A stretch of 64,000 nt of DNA from Phytophthora colocasiae (taxonomy: Eukaryota; Oomycota; Peronosporomycetes; Peronosporales; Peronosporaceae), in contig JAGKQI010000055.1 of NCBI GenBank assembly GCA_018806915.1, forward strand, positions 124,001-188,000, read 5' to 3'. The position numbers were made by a program, and so were the translations under genes. Under the pieces are notes generated by a model. It did no database searches. It was not told the origin of the DNA and saw only the letters and a program-made list of their open reading frames with translations. Below, piece after piece: positions 32,155 through 41,894 of the stretch (the stretch's first letter is position 1; every line of letters starts with the position of its first letter).

Positions 32155-33735
32155 CTACAGTGCTGGCCATATGTTTGTGCGGGGCACTTTTTCGTGAATA
32201 TTTAGGCTAAATCTGAACGAATAAGGCTAAAACCGCGTAGAACTGCTATCCAAACCAAGAGCTTCCCGAGGATATATTTTTTTTCACGAGGCGATAAGCG
32301 GTTGTCGAGATACAGCAATGACCATCACTCTGACCCTGGTCAAAAGTCCGTGCGCTGCTCAAAAAACAATGTTGCGTAGCCTGTGTGGAGCTTGCTAAAA
32401 GCTGCTAGTACTTTGTTTTCTTTCCTTTGTCCTCTAGGACGGCACTGATGCGGTCAGGCATCGAGTCGATCAACTTTTGGAGTCGCTGGAGCTTCAGACG
32501 TCCCCATGCTTGGCATATGGCGTTCTTGAGCTCACTGACCGTCAAATACTGCTTTCCACCGCGGTAAACATCATATGCAAGCATTCCCCACACATTCTCA
32601 ATGGGATTCAAGTCTGGAGAAAGCGCTGGCCACTCCAAAACATTCAAACCAGCGTCCTTGAAAAATGCCTTGGTGGACTTCGAGGTATGGATACTCGCGT
32701 TGTCTTGCTGAAAAGTGTAGACGCCGTCGTGCATACCCTCGCCAAAAGGCAGCAGGTAGTCGGTGATCGTTTCTTGGTAGTTTAGGGAGTTTTGGCGTCC
32801 AGACAGGAATGCAATGTCAGTCGTACCCTTAGAGGAAAACGCACCCCAAATCATGACTGAGCCTCCCCCATTTTGGCGACTGAAGAAGCTCTCTCTCTCC
32901 TTCCGCAGGTCGTGCCAGTAGTACTGCATGCCGTCAGGACCGTCGAGATTGAATTTCTTCTCGTCGGAGAAGATAATTTTATCCCAATCAGTCCGGGCAC
33001 GGATCATGGCCTTCGCCCACACCCGCCGGGCTTGCTTGTGGGCAGCTGTTAGCATTGGTGTGCGCTGGCGTTTCACGTAGCTTATGAAAGGCGACTTCTG
33101 CAACACCCTTCGTACCGTACGTGATGACACACGTAAGCCGAGAGCTGCTTTCACCGCACTAGAAGGCTCACCAGTCTTTTTTGCCTCAAGGACGATCTGG
33201 CGTTGAGTTCTTGCCGACACCTTGCTCGGTCTTCCCGTCCGTTTAGTCTTCCCACGCTTCTCTCTGGTATTCCAGAACTTGCCTACACCTGTTGCCGAGC
33301 GTCCAAGGTGCTTGCCGATGACAACGAACGTGCACCCAGCCTCTCGTAGACCGATGATAGTGCCCTTCTCGATGTCAGTGAACTCATTCCCTTTCCTAAT
33401 GGCTTGCGGATCTCCTAGAAATAATTAGAGTGAATGAGCGGGTGCAATCGGCTGCAGAGCTGAAGATCTATCAAACGGAGTGCTTACTAGCTTCTAGAAC
33501 GTTCTAGAGCGGCCAAAATGGCGGGAAACTTGGCGGCGCACGGACTTTTGACCAGGGTCAGAGTGATGGTCATTGCTGTATCTCGACAACCGCTTATCGC
33601 CTCGGGAAAAAAATATATCCTCGGGAAGCTCTTGGTTTGGATAGCAGTTCTACGCGGTTTTAGCCTTATTCGTTCAGATTTAGCCTAAATATTCACGAAA
33701 AAGTGCCCCGCACAAACATATGGCCAGCACTGTAT
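32155..33735 (-). mobile_element. Tc1/mariner-type transposon with long terminal inverted repeats
   Basis: 1581 bp flanked by TA (32153-32154 and 33736-33737). The ends read inward CTACAGTGCTGGCC (left) and ATACAGTGCTGGCC (right), and the inverted similarity continues for at least about 110 bases (through the region AGGCTAAATCTGAACGAATA), nearly perfect. It carries one reverse-strand transposase. Exact excision would restore the ankyrin frame, so insertion is recent. Confidence 0.95.
32405..33424 (-). CDS. Tc1/mariner transposase (DDE)
   Basis: The clear part is 271 codons (32405-33220). The same frame is open upstream to about 33424 and includes a helix-turn-helix N-terminus (EFTDIEKGTIIGLREAG, then IGKHLGRSATGV). 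No in-frame ATG was seen at the far end, and an AG after TTATTTCT near 33416 could be a 3' splice site, so a first exon may be missing. The catalytic acids are visible: IIFSDEKKF, FQQDNASIH and LNPIENVW (DD34E-like spacing), with the GRPSK hinge. It cuts and pastes its own element at TA sites. No internal stop or frameshift was seen, so it may be active. Confidence 0.85.
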   Translation of the reverse strand, partial: LFLGDPQAIRKGNEFTDIEKGTIIGLREAGCTFVVIGKHLGRSATGVGKFWNTREKRGKTKRTGRPSKVSARTQRQIVLEAKKTGEPSSAVKAALGLRVSSRTVRRVLQKSPFISYVKRQRTPMLTAAHKQARRVWAKAMIRARTDWDKIIFSDEKKFNLDGPDGMQYYWHDLRKERESFFSRQNGGGSVMIWGAFSSKGTTDIAFLSGRQNSLNYQETITDYLLPFGEGMHDGVYTFQQDNASIHTSKSTKAFFKDAGLNVLEWPALSPDLNPIENVWGMLAYDVYRGGKQYLTVSELKNAICQAWGRLKLQRLQKLIDSMPDRISAVLEDKGKKTKY

Positions 33736-35065
33736 TATGTGGCTTCAGCTAAATACGACACGCCTGGGCCCGCAACATATTTTACAGTTGGCTGCTCGGC
33801 ACGAAAGCTGTGAAATGGTTAGTTGGGCTCTTACAGTTCGTCTAGAGATCCCTATGCTTTGCGACCTCGAGTGCGCTGCTCAATTCGGTCGTCTAGATTG
33901 CCTGCAGATGCTTTCAATTCACAACGCCGCCACTCATATCGTTAAGAACATAAATGCGGACGTTGCTGCAAGAAACGGTCACCTACCCATCGTAAAATGG
34001 CTCCACTTCATGTCCGCTCGCTTTTCAGCGACCACAATGGATGTTGCCGCTAAATTCGGTCATCTTGACGTTGTCCGCTGGCTAAATCGCTATCGTACTG
34101 AAGGATGTACAACAGCGGCAATCGATTCTGCCGCTCGCAACGGTCACCTAGAGGTTATACAGTGGCTCAAGCACAAACGAGGTGAAAGTTGTTCGAGCGC
34201 CGCTATGCTTTTTGCTGTACTTAGCAGGCGAATGGACGTCGTGCAATGGATCCATGACAATTTTAACATGCCGTGGGTCGGCCGCCTTGTAGACATCGCC
34301 GCAAAATTCGGTCTTCTACAAATGGTTCAGTGGCTACTCGTTCGATATCCGGCAACGTGTACCTCAGCGGCGATGGATAATGCGGCACGAGGAGGTCATA
34401 CTGAGTGCTTTTTATTTTTGCATAGCCTCGGCAAAAGCTGCACCTCTCGTGCGATGGATAACTTTGCCACGCGTGGCGATATATCTATGCTTGAATGGCT
34501 ATCAGAGCATCGACAGGAAGGTTGCACAAATGCTGCTGTCGATTCGGCCGCGGCAAATGGCCATTTGCACGTGCTAGAATGGCTTTTCCACCGCGGCTAC
34601 GGGCCCGGGACGTCTCGCGCGATGGACGGTGCGGCTGCTAACGGTCATTTAGAGGTTCTTCGGTGGCTGTGGTGCCGCGGTTGCGTCTGCACCACAGACG
34701 CTATGGACTATGCAGCAATGAACGGGCACATTAGCGTCGTTCGCTGGCTCAATTGCTATATATCTGCACGGTCCACAGAGCGTGCTATGGACCTGGCTGC
34801 AACTCGTGGTCATTTCACGACTCTCGTTTATTTACACGAGAGCTGTAACGCAGTTTGCTCTCTTTATGCTTCAACGGGAGCTGCGGAGTGCGGTCACCTC
34901 GAGATTTTGAGGTGGTTAAAGCTTGTCTACCCGCACAAGTTCGATTCGGTAACAGTTAAAGCCGTTGCTGCTTCCCACGGATGGCCGAGCAGTGTTGTGC
35001 AGTTCCTTTGCGGGTTCTAACTTTTCTTTTGCTAGCTTTCTGTTCTCTTGCCGTCTAATATCATT

Positions 35066-35719
35066 TGGAAATTTCCGAGCTTCTTCGTCCTCGGGACGAC
35101 CTTGTTTGGAGTGGCGACTGCGTACTTCATGTTCTTCCATACGCTTCCTCGACAAAAAGACTGGCTGGACGACAAGGACTTACCGGAAGAACTCGCCGGG
35201 ATATTGGCTGTGTGTATCGTCGTGACGGAAATGTTCGTGTCGACTGTTGTCTTCGGTGTAGTCTGCATCGACTACTACGAGGACATCATCTTCGCGTTCG
35301 TTTTGAAAGACCGGGGTTTGAGCAGCTTGCTGGAAGGCCACGAGCAGCGTTCAACTGCTGTGCTAGTGTGCACCTCGTACTGGTTGTCTCGCACGGTCCT
35401 TGCAGTGGTGTCACTACCGCTGCATTTACTTCCGGTCCTTAGTAGTATCGTATACGCTTGGCTTCACGGTAGTGTGCTAGCTTGGGAGCAGCATCTCTTC
35501 TACTTCGAGCTCAAGGGTTTCGGTCTGCGCCAACAACAGCGATGGATAAGGCGCTACAAGCTGCAATACTCGAGTTTTGGCATGCAGGCGCTGCTACTGG
35601 AAATGGTCCCGTGCTTCGGTCCGTTCTTCATGCTAATCAACGCTTGCGGGTCAGCATTGCTAGCTGAAGAGCTAGAGCGTGATGGTAAGAGAATTGGTGA
35701 ATTGGCTCGGGAGCAATGA
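35066..35719 (+). pseudogene. EI24-like copy 4, C-terminal piece
   Basis: Open to a stop at 35719 with three and a half hydrophobic spans, SSIVYAWLHGS, AWEQHLFYFELKG and QYSSFGMQALLLEMVP, so it is a clear family member. The N-terminal start motif (xGxxYFxxxxxLW) is missing; similarity starts at the 11-bp repeat 35071-35081. The missing start is supplied by the piece at 5382-5497. No start codon near 35066 gives a family-like N-terminus. Confidence 0.8.
35071..35081. repeat. Right copy of 11-bp direct repeat
   Basis: ATTTCCGAGCT, identical to 5487-5497. It is the first family-consistent coding sequence right of the nest. Confidence 0.6.
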
Positions 35720-35934
35720 CAGCAGCGAGTACGACACGTCTGAATGCAGCGGAGGAACAGTAGAGGAATGTGACGTGTGAGCATTTCTGATTCATGATTG
35801 CTCTCTCTCTGGATATCATATCATTTGCGTGCGTCATCAATCAACAGTATCTTTTGCCAATCAACCAGCTCTTGCCTATCAATTTGCTCTCTCACCCATA
35901 CTGTTCGCCACTCATTCGAGCTGCATGGCGTCAT

Positions 35935-35948
35935 TCATTCCTCAATTG
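35935..35948 (+). promoter_or_regulatory. Oomycete Inr/FPR-like core promoter
   Basis: TCATTCCTCAATTG, 29 bases before the ATG at 35978, close to the oomycete YCATTYYNCAWTTT consensus. Confidence 0.55.
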
Positions 35949-35977
35949 TACATTCACTGAGAAAACCTTTTGTAGCA

Positions 35978-36742
35978 ATGCCGTTCTACGCGCTCAAGGG
36001 CGTGACGTACTTCATCGGCCACCCGCACCTGTGGAAGCAGGCGGCGTTCCCTCTGCTGCTAACGCTGGCGTTCAGCATCTTCTCGGTCTTCCTGCTATTC
36101 GCCTGGACGCTGCGTCCACAAGAGCAATGGATGGCAGAGAAGGGTTTGCCTTCCGTGCTGTCCTGGATCTTCGCTATTATCTTCGTGATCGTGGAGATCT
36201 TCCTGGTGACGCTGCTGTACGCGTTCCTGGTGCTCGAGTACTTCAAAGACAAGATCTTCGCCTACGTGTTGCGTGACAAGGGCTACACTGCTTTGGTGGA
36301 CCGCGACACGCAGGAGTCGGCCGTCGTGCGTGTGTGCACAGCGATCTTCCGTCTGGATGCCATCTTCCATGTCATCCTGCTCATTATCTCGCTGCCGCTG
36401 CACCTGACCCCTGTTATCGGCAGCATCGTCTACGCGTGGCTGCACAGTACTTTCATGGCGTGGGAGTCACACCTGTACTACTTCGACCTCAAGGGCCTGG
36501 GCTTCAAGCAGCAGCAGCGCTGGATTAGCCAGCGCAAGTTCCAGTACTCGAGCTTCGGCTTCCAAATGCTCTTGTTGCAGATGATCCCTCTGGTGGGTCC
36601 GCTCTTCATCTTCTCCAACACGTGCGGTGCTGCGCTTCTCGCTATCAAGATGGAGCGTGAGGGCGGAGACAAGTGGGTCGACGAGGAGGACGACGAGGCT
36701 CTGCTCGCTGGCAAGAAGACTGGTGTCTACGGAACTGTATAA
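35978..36742 (+). CDS. EI24/CysZ-like polytopic membrane protein, copy 5
   Basis: 254 residues from ATG 35978 (MPFYALKGVTYFIGHPHLW); the longer frame from 35798 lacks family similarity before this point. Four hydrophobic spans are present, and the blocks GSIVYAWLHST, AWESHLYYFDLKG and QYSSFGFQMLLLQMIP are intact. GC-rich codon use contrasts with the decayed copies and suggests active selection. The C-terminal tail is acidic, then ends KTGVYGTV. Same unknown membrane function as copies 1 and 3. Confidence 0.88.
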   Translation: MPFYALKGVTYFIGHPHLWKQAAFPLLLTLAFSIFSVFLLFAWTLRPQEQWMAEKGLPSVLSWIFAIIFVIVEIFLVTLLYAFLVLEYFKDKIFAYVLRDKGYTALVDRDTQESAVVRVCTAIFRLDAIFHVILLIISLPLHLTPVIGSIVYAWLHSTFMAWESHLYYFDLKGLGFKQQQRWISQRKFQYSSFGFQMLLLQMIPLVGPLFIFSNTCGAALLAIKMEREGGDKWVDEEDDEALLAGKKTGVYGTV

Positions 36743-37274
36743 GCGGAGTAACGTGTAGGAAGGGAAGCAAATGAACACCCTCAAGTCTTTCAACGTATTC
36801 CAAGATCAACACTTCAATCCGACCTACGTAGAACTTATAGGCTACAGTAGATACAGTGCATCTTACTCGACCAGATCATCAGTGTAAGAAGGAGCAATAC
36901 GGTTGGTAAAAATACCCTGGAGTTATGCCCAATTATCGCTGTGCAGATGATTTAAACTGTCCAGTCACAGCTCGTAAAAATGTACCCACCGTGACAAAAA
37001 TAGTCCCGATGACGATACGAGATTCAAATCGGTGGCAATCTCCAGCCGTGCGTTATATAAATTGACCAATCAATGCTCGTAGAGCTGTACCTTCACATCT
37101 GTCCGGATGATGTTATGCGGCGAAAATCGGTGGCATTGACCAAGGTCGCAAACGTATGGAAAGCGAGTAATTCACTCGATCTTGAAAGGTAAACGAAGGA
37201 GAGCCCTTCCATATGAGGAGAGCCACCGAATTGTGCCGTCGAGCACCGGACAACACATCACTTTCGATTTTGCT
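36743..37274 (+). other. Intergenic
   Basis: No gene seen. The last bases (CACATCACTTTCGATTTTGCT, up to 37274) match sequence just upstream of the Pmp3 gene at 39533, showing that the Pmp3 pseudogene leader once continued here before the hAT insertion. Confidence 0.5.
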
Positions 37275-38054
37275 TAGTGTACTCCGCCAACATGTTTGCT
37301 AGAATTACTACACACTAACTTACTGTTAGTGCTGTTAGCAAACGTGTTACCCTGTATGTTGTAGACTTCCTACATAACTACAGTATTGTCCTGCGCGTCG
37401 CTGTCTTCAGTAGCTTCGTCCAAGTCTTCAATCACGCGCCTCACGTAGTCTGTAGAGTCCTCCGTATCGAGCAGAGCGAAGTTTGTATAGAGAAACACTA
37501 ACTTCTCAACTTTGTCTGCTGTCAAACGATTGCCGTTTAGACCACATGAAAGCAAAGGTACTCCAAACACGTTCTGCAGCAGCAGAAGAGGTAGGAACCG
37601 TAAAGAGTCTCGTTGCAATTGGAGCCAAGAGCGGGAATTCAGTCACACATCCATATCCTTGTAGAGCTCCATTTGGGTTGTAGAGCACGTTGAATGCGCC
37701 TAAGTAAGACCGGGCCTTCTTGGAGGGTGTCGACGGAGAGGGCATCTCAAAGCACCTGGTCGCGGCTTTACGAAGGTGACCTCGTCGTTTAAAGAAGTAA
37801 ACTGAGAGACGAACGAGGGCGGTTGGCGCTTCGATAGCCAACCGATCGTTGTCATCTGACCACGGTCTTTGATACCGGTAGCGCAAATCTAGTCACGACA
37901 GAAAGCTTCAACATTCAACAGAACTGTGGGCTCAGGATCAGTAAGCGACGGGTGAGCGTCTAACTCCACCAACATGTTAGTAAAATTTACTACACACTAA
38001 CTAACTATTTATATACAGGTGCCAACTCTACAGTTAGCGTTAGTGCGAACACTA
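37275..38054 (-). mobile_element. hAT transposon remnant
   Basis: 780 bp flanked by an 8-bp target duplication ATTTTGCT (37267-37274 and 38055-38062), the length made by hAT elements. The ends are TAGTGTAC and its near inverse (GAACACTA), and subterminal CCAACATG...ACTACACACTAACT repeats occur near both ends (about 37285 and 37965). It carries part of a hAT transposase. Confidence 0.85.
37370..37886 (-). pseudogene. hAT transposase C-terminal fragment
   Basis: Contains the hAT C-terminal dimerisation signature (FPLLAPIATRLFTVPTSSAAAERVWSTF), then, after a frame change near 37530, NRLTADKVEKLVFLYTNF. The catalytic N-terminal part is missing, so it is non-functional. Confidence 0.85.
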
Positions 38055-38093
38055 ATTTTGCTTCATCAGTCCCAGTCTCAATTCCGTTACCTG

Positions 38094-38324
38094 TGGAGAT
38101 ATCCGGGATATCATATCCCTCGCCTGTTTTGCTCGGTCATCACTCCGCCCGTCGGTGTGTTATTCCAGGTCGGTTGTTCCGAAGCCCTGGTGCCTGCTTA
38201 CTATCTTGGGGTAAGTTTAAGCCTGTACGTATTGCAAGCTGCTGGATATCTGACTTTCCTTTTGTTATCAAACTGCTACCTCCCCGGTGTCATCCACGCT
38301 GTGCACATTTTGATTAAGGAATAG
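38094..38324 (+). pseudogene. Pmp3-like proteolipid pseudogene
   Basis: Exon 1 sequence reads RLFCSVITPPVGVLFQVGC (about 38127-38190) and exon 2 reads YLPGVIHAVHILIKE followed by a stop at 38322-38324, as in intact Pmp3. The start codon is gone (CCGTTACC where the neighbour has ATGCCGATTACC), the middle is diverged (SEALVPAYYLG), and the intron keeps GTAAGT but has no acceptor AG. A hAT sits in its leader. It is a neighbour duplicate of the gene at 39533. Confidence 0.8.
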
Positions 38325-39532
38325 ACGCTTTGTCCCTACGACCCCTTCAGCCGACGCGGAAACACAAAAGCTCAAGAAAAAGGCGTCGTCGGTATGGATA
38401 GCAAAAAGATCCTTCGAGTTTCAAGCGGATATTGACTTCTCTCTCGTACAATGGCGTTGCAGTCTGTTCCAGCTACTTGCACATTGAAGGAGGGCAGTAA
38501 AAACTATCGGCGTTTAGGTGTCAACATCTATTTTGTAGCTGAGGTGGAACCAAAAGACAATATAGAGCTCGATTCTAAGAATATTTTCTTCTTGTTATCT
38601 CAGCGACAATAGGTCACGGCTTCGATGATGCCGACACTTGGGTCGACAGTAGTCTTTTGCACTATCTAACCTTACTACGTGCTAATGTACTTCGAAGAAA
38701 CTGATAAGCTTGAGTCGTTTTGTACGGTAAGGATGTTCGACCCAACTACTTTGTGCCATTTCCTGCCAGCATTCGAGACTGATTTGCAAGTGCAGCCTTT
38801 GAAAAGCTACTGCAGCTGTCGTAAGCCTTTCCTCTCACTCCTTGCCACACCCAGTAGACCAGTTTCCGGCGTACTCCAGCGATGCATGTACAGGTGGGTG
38901 GGTACAGCACTGTCATCGTGATTAAACCATGGACATTCTTCCTACCGTTCATTGTATACATGCAGTATACACGTCTGAAAGTGACTAGGTGCACCGAAAA
39001 TGAACATAAAACGGCCACTTGTGTGATTTGTGTGGCACACGTTGCCACAAAAATAAGCCACATGCTTTCGAATCAGATGGAAGCGATATCATACCGTTGC
39101 CGTGCGATACAATGTACAATGTATATGCACCATGGCAAACGACGTCAATGTGTTGGCATATGCCAACGTTGTTTTCCAGGCTGGACTCCAGCCTCCAGAC
39201 AATTTGGAGACACTGCCATCCAACGGCCACGGTTAGTGAGTCACAAAAGAGTTGTGACATCCGTGGATATTTTTTGGCGTCTTTCATCATGCTCTCTGAT
39301 TGGCTTGTTCAATTTCGAAGCCATGTTCGCAGATTTTTGCCAATCAGTATGCTGGTCGAATTCGCAGCTGGCGCTCATCCCACCCACGCTTGAAGGTGCC
39401 GCTTCCATAATGAAACCAAGAGAAGAAAAAGATAAGGTATATCACAGTGAATTTCACCCACGAGCGGCTAGCGGCGGGCAAGATACACATCACTTTCGAT
39501 TTTGCTCCACCAGTCCCAGTCTCGAGTCCAAG
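38325..39532 (+). other. Region between Pmp3 copies
   Basis: The first about 250 bp resemble the sequence after the 39533 gene (41895-42400: ACACAAAAGCTCAAGAAAAAGG, TTCAAGCGG, TTGCACATTGAAG), showing segmental duplication. From about 38670 to 39400 only short, overlapping frames on both strands are present, with no domain I recognise. Confidence 0.45.
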
Positions 39533-41894
39533 ATGCCGATTACCTGCGGAGACATCCCTCGCCTGATCTGCTCGGTCATCATCCCGCCCGTCGGTGTGTT
39601 CTTCCAGGTTGGCTGCACCAAGGATCTGGCTATCAACTGCCTGCTCACTGTCTTGGGGTAAGTTTAACCCTTCTAACCCGAGCCGTTATTCTGTATTCTA
39701 CAGAATAAGCAATTATCTTGATTAAAGTATGAACGATAACCTGCGAAAAGTATGCCGTTGGAAGCCCTTTCGTGCTCGGCGAGGCATATTCTGTACATAA
39801 AGTGTACATCATCGGCTATAGCATGCACAATGTATCCAACATCTGCGAAACTGGCGATCTCCTATTGGCTCCCTGGCGGACAAAACATGTTCAAAACCTC
39901 TCACTCGGCAACCCCCGTCAAATTTGAAACGACTCTGTACTGTGCGGCACTCTTGGCGCCAACCAACCATCCGCCAAAAGCGCGCGAAGTGCAAAGCGCG
40001 CGAAGAGGAAGAATTTGCCCAGTTCCTAACTAACGGAGTAGTGAGGAGGAACTGGGCAAATACTTCTCTGCAGGCTCCAGCAAGACCTACTGCAAAGTAC
40101 GTGGTGCTAACTAGTTGTCCTTCTTATTCCTCGTCTTTACTTTCTCTCTTACGTTTGCGGAATCTAATCATCTTTTTAGGCTCGGTGGAATGCTCTTCCC
40201 GTCACCCGAGGTATCGTGCCATTTCTGATAGCACGTGAGCGTGAACGTGGCAGAGCGGTACACGACCGCCTAAACCATTGCTGACAGAAGGTGCTCAAAG
40301 GCGGAACGCACCTTACACAAGTACTGCCTGCGTTTGTTCTGCTTGGTGATCCGATGTGTTCACTAACGTGTGCTTCTAGCGTGATATGACAAACACCAGG
40401 TCCTCGGCGTTGATATGAGTCTAAAGTTGATTCTGCGCAGCGCCAGTAGCTGGATGTGTCGAATTATTCTGTAGCATCCCGACATACGGCTGTGGGAAAT
40501 TCCCTGTGCGGGCAACATCCAGAATTAGTAAAGCACCACTCGAGTTATTCTGTAGCATCCTGACTTACGGCTACGGGAAATTCCCTGTGCACACAATTCG
40601 GGGCAACATCCATAATTAGTAAAGCACCACTCGAGTTATTCTGTAGCATCCTGACTTACGGCTACGGGAAATTCCGTGTGCACACGCAACATCCAGAACT
40701 AGTAAAGCACCACTCGAGTTATTCTGTAGCATCCTGACTTACGGCTATGGGAAATTCCGTGTGCACACGCAACATCCAGAATTAGTAAAGCACCACTTGA
40801 GTTATTCTGTAGCATCCCGGCTTACGGCTGTGCTCCTCATTGTATGTGATCTATCCATACTCTGGGATATCGCAGAGATCACCTGTCAAGTCAAAGTTAC
40901 TAGTTTCCGGAACGTTGTCATTTATTTCCAGGTCTTCTACATCTTCTTCTACACTTTCCTCAAGTGGACCACCTCGTTGTCTGCCATAATGTCTTCTTCG
41001 TCGGCGTTGGAATCGGAATCGCTGACATCAGCGGTCTCCACGAGATTCACGTCATCGATAGCTGTAGAGCCAAACAGTCGCTCCTTTCGGAGCCTCTCCA
41101 TGAAATTGTCGCTACCAAACACGTCCGAGTCGATGAGGCCGTCGGCTCCGTTTGGTTCATCGGTCTCGCTCTTTGCTTCTTCATCAGCAGCCATGCACTC
41201 ACTTGAATCGAATTCTGGATCATCCGGAAAAAAGGCATTGGTCGCGCCGTCTTGCTCCGTATCATCCGGTATAGCTGCTGGTAGTTCACCTGTAGCGCCC
41301 ACCTCCTCTGTGTCGACAACTGTGGTGGCACAAAAATAAGGCCACTAACCTTCAAAGAAGTTTATGCCACGTCTGGCTTCGTCGAGACGGCCCTTCACCC
41401 CGGCTTCACGTAGCGTTGATTCTAGGTCATCCCTGTCGGCTTACGAGCCTTCCAGCCTTCCTCGCAGATCTCGCGCCATAGTTGCTTGAACGGCATCTCT
41501 GCTGGGCCGTTCATTTTTTCGAATGACAATGTGAGGTAGCTTCTGACACGTGAACCGATGGGCTTTCGACAGAATTTTCAAACCTGTTGGGGATTTATAT
41601 GCGTCTTTCTATCCTCCTTGAATAATACCCGTCTATCATCCCATCGCCGATCTGTTAGGAAAGTGGACTGATCCAGACACCATACAATAATCTTCATGCG
41701 GAGTTTTGGAGCGCTGATGAGTTTGCTGGATATTAAATCCTGTACAATATATTATTCTGTAGGATACAGAATACCGGGTTAGAGGGGTTAAGCAATTGCG
41801 CCCCTGTCGCTTTAGACACAAGATTATCTGACATTTTTTGTACAGTTACATCCCCGGCGTCATCCATGCTGTGTACATTTTGATTAAGGAATAG
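39533..41894 (+). CDS. PMP3: Pmp3-family proteolipid with a transposon-filled intron
   Basis: Exon 1 39533-39657 and exon 2 41846-41894 give 57 residues: MPITCGDIPRLICSVIIPPV through KDLAINCLLTVLG, then YIPGVIHAVYILIKE. This is a small plasma membrane protein with two helices (UPF0057/Pmp3); relatives affect membrane potential and cation tolerance. The GT at 39658 and AG at 41845 are normal, and phase is kept (GG|T). The 2188-bp intron is huge for this genome; removing the piggyBac-like insert (39668-41787) and one TTAA leaves 64 nt, the usual size. Whether splicing still works is unknown. Confidence 0.8.
40464..40835 (+). repeat. Five-copy 81-91-bp tandem repeat inside the piggyBac element
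   Basis: TTATTCTGTAGCATCC begins each copy (40464, 40545, 40636, 40719, 40802), followed by TACGGCT and GGGAAATTCC, then AACATCCAGAATTAGTAAAG. The first 9 bases resemble the element's subterminal TATTCTGTA. Confidence 0.85.
40949..41515 (-). pseudogene. piggyBac-type transposase, N-terminal remnant
   Basis: Minus-strand frames give GPAEMPFKQLWREICEEGWK (near 41500-41440), then DDLESTLREAGVKGRL...GINFFEG after a frame change. Next comes an acidic stretch 40949-41302 (for example DPEFDSSECMAADEEAKS). This resembles the N-terminus of oomycete piggyBac-like proteins. The DDD catalytic core is absent. Confidence 0.6.

Larger units (their letters stand above)
31731..35020 (+). pseudogene. Ankyrin-repeat protein gene interrupted by a mariner
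   Basis: The 5' part (31731-32153, 141 codons, MDIMTSTAVVCRCF) is N-terminal and ends GKMTKAARFQQLG-like in the ankyrin-type region. The 3' part (33737-35020) has about a dozen ankyrin-like repeats of 30-35 residues, each with the pattern AAxNGHLxVxxWL. Removing the mariner and one TA joins codon GGT (32151-32153) directly to ATG at 33737 in the same frame, giving about 568 residues. Ankyrin repeats bind proteins; targets are unknown. This mimivirus-like repeat style is common in oomycete multigene families. The gene lies inside the 29.6-kb nest, so it travelled with it or was inserted into it. The interrupted gene is probably null unless the mariner leaves. Confidence 0.85.
5498..35070. mobile_element. 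29.6-kb nested transposon block inserted in the EI24 cluster
   Basis: Everything between the two 11-bp repeats is transposon-related or cargo: RPA-like gene with its tandem array, SET-domain gene, Helitron Rep/helicase with internal amplification, a Ty3 LTR retrotransposon, and an ankyrin gene with a mariner inside it. No terminal inverted repeat was seen when the first about 60 bases inside the left edge were compared with the reverse complement of the right edge. The outer element is therefore unclassified; it may be a MULE-like or Helitron-derived unit, or several events ending in one block. Confidence 0.6.
39668..41787 (-). mobile_element. piggyBac-like element in the Pmp3 intron
   Basis: Flanked by TTAA (39664-39667 and 41788-41791), the piggyBac target. 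The ends begin CCCTTCTAACCCG and, inverted, CCCCTCTAACCCG; the inverted similarity continues through TATTCTGTA..CTACAGAATAA. It sits 7 bases after the 5' splice site. It contains a transposase N-terminal remnant and a short tandem array but no catalytic domain that I can see, so it is non-autonomous. Confidence 0.85.

Noticed and set aside
38882..39661. 259-codon frame running into Pmp3 exon 1
   Set aside because: It reads the Pmp3 exon in frame only at its end. The family start at 39533 and the leader match argue for the short protein.
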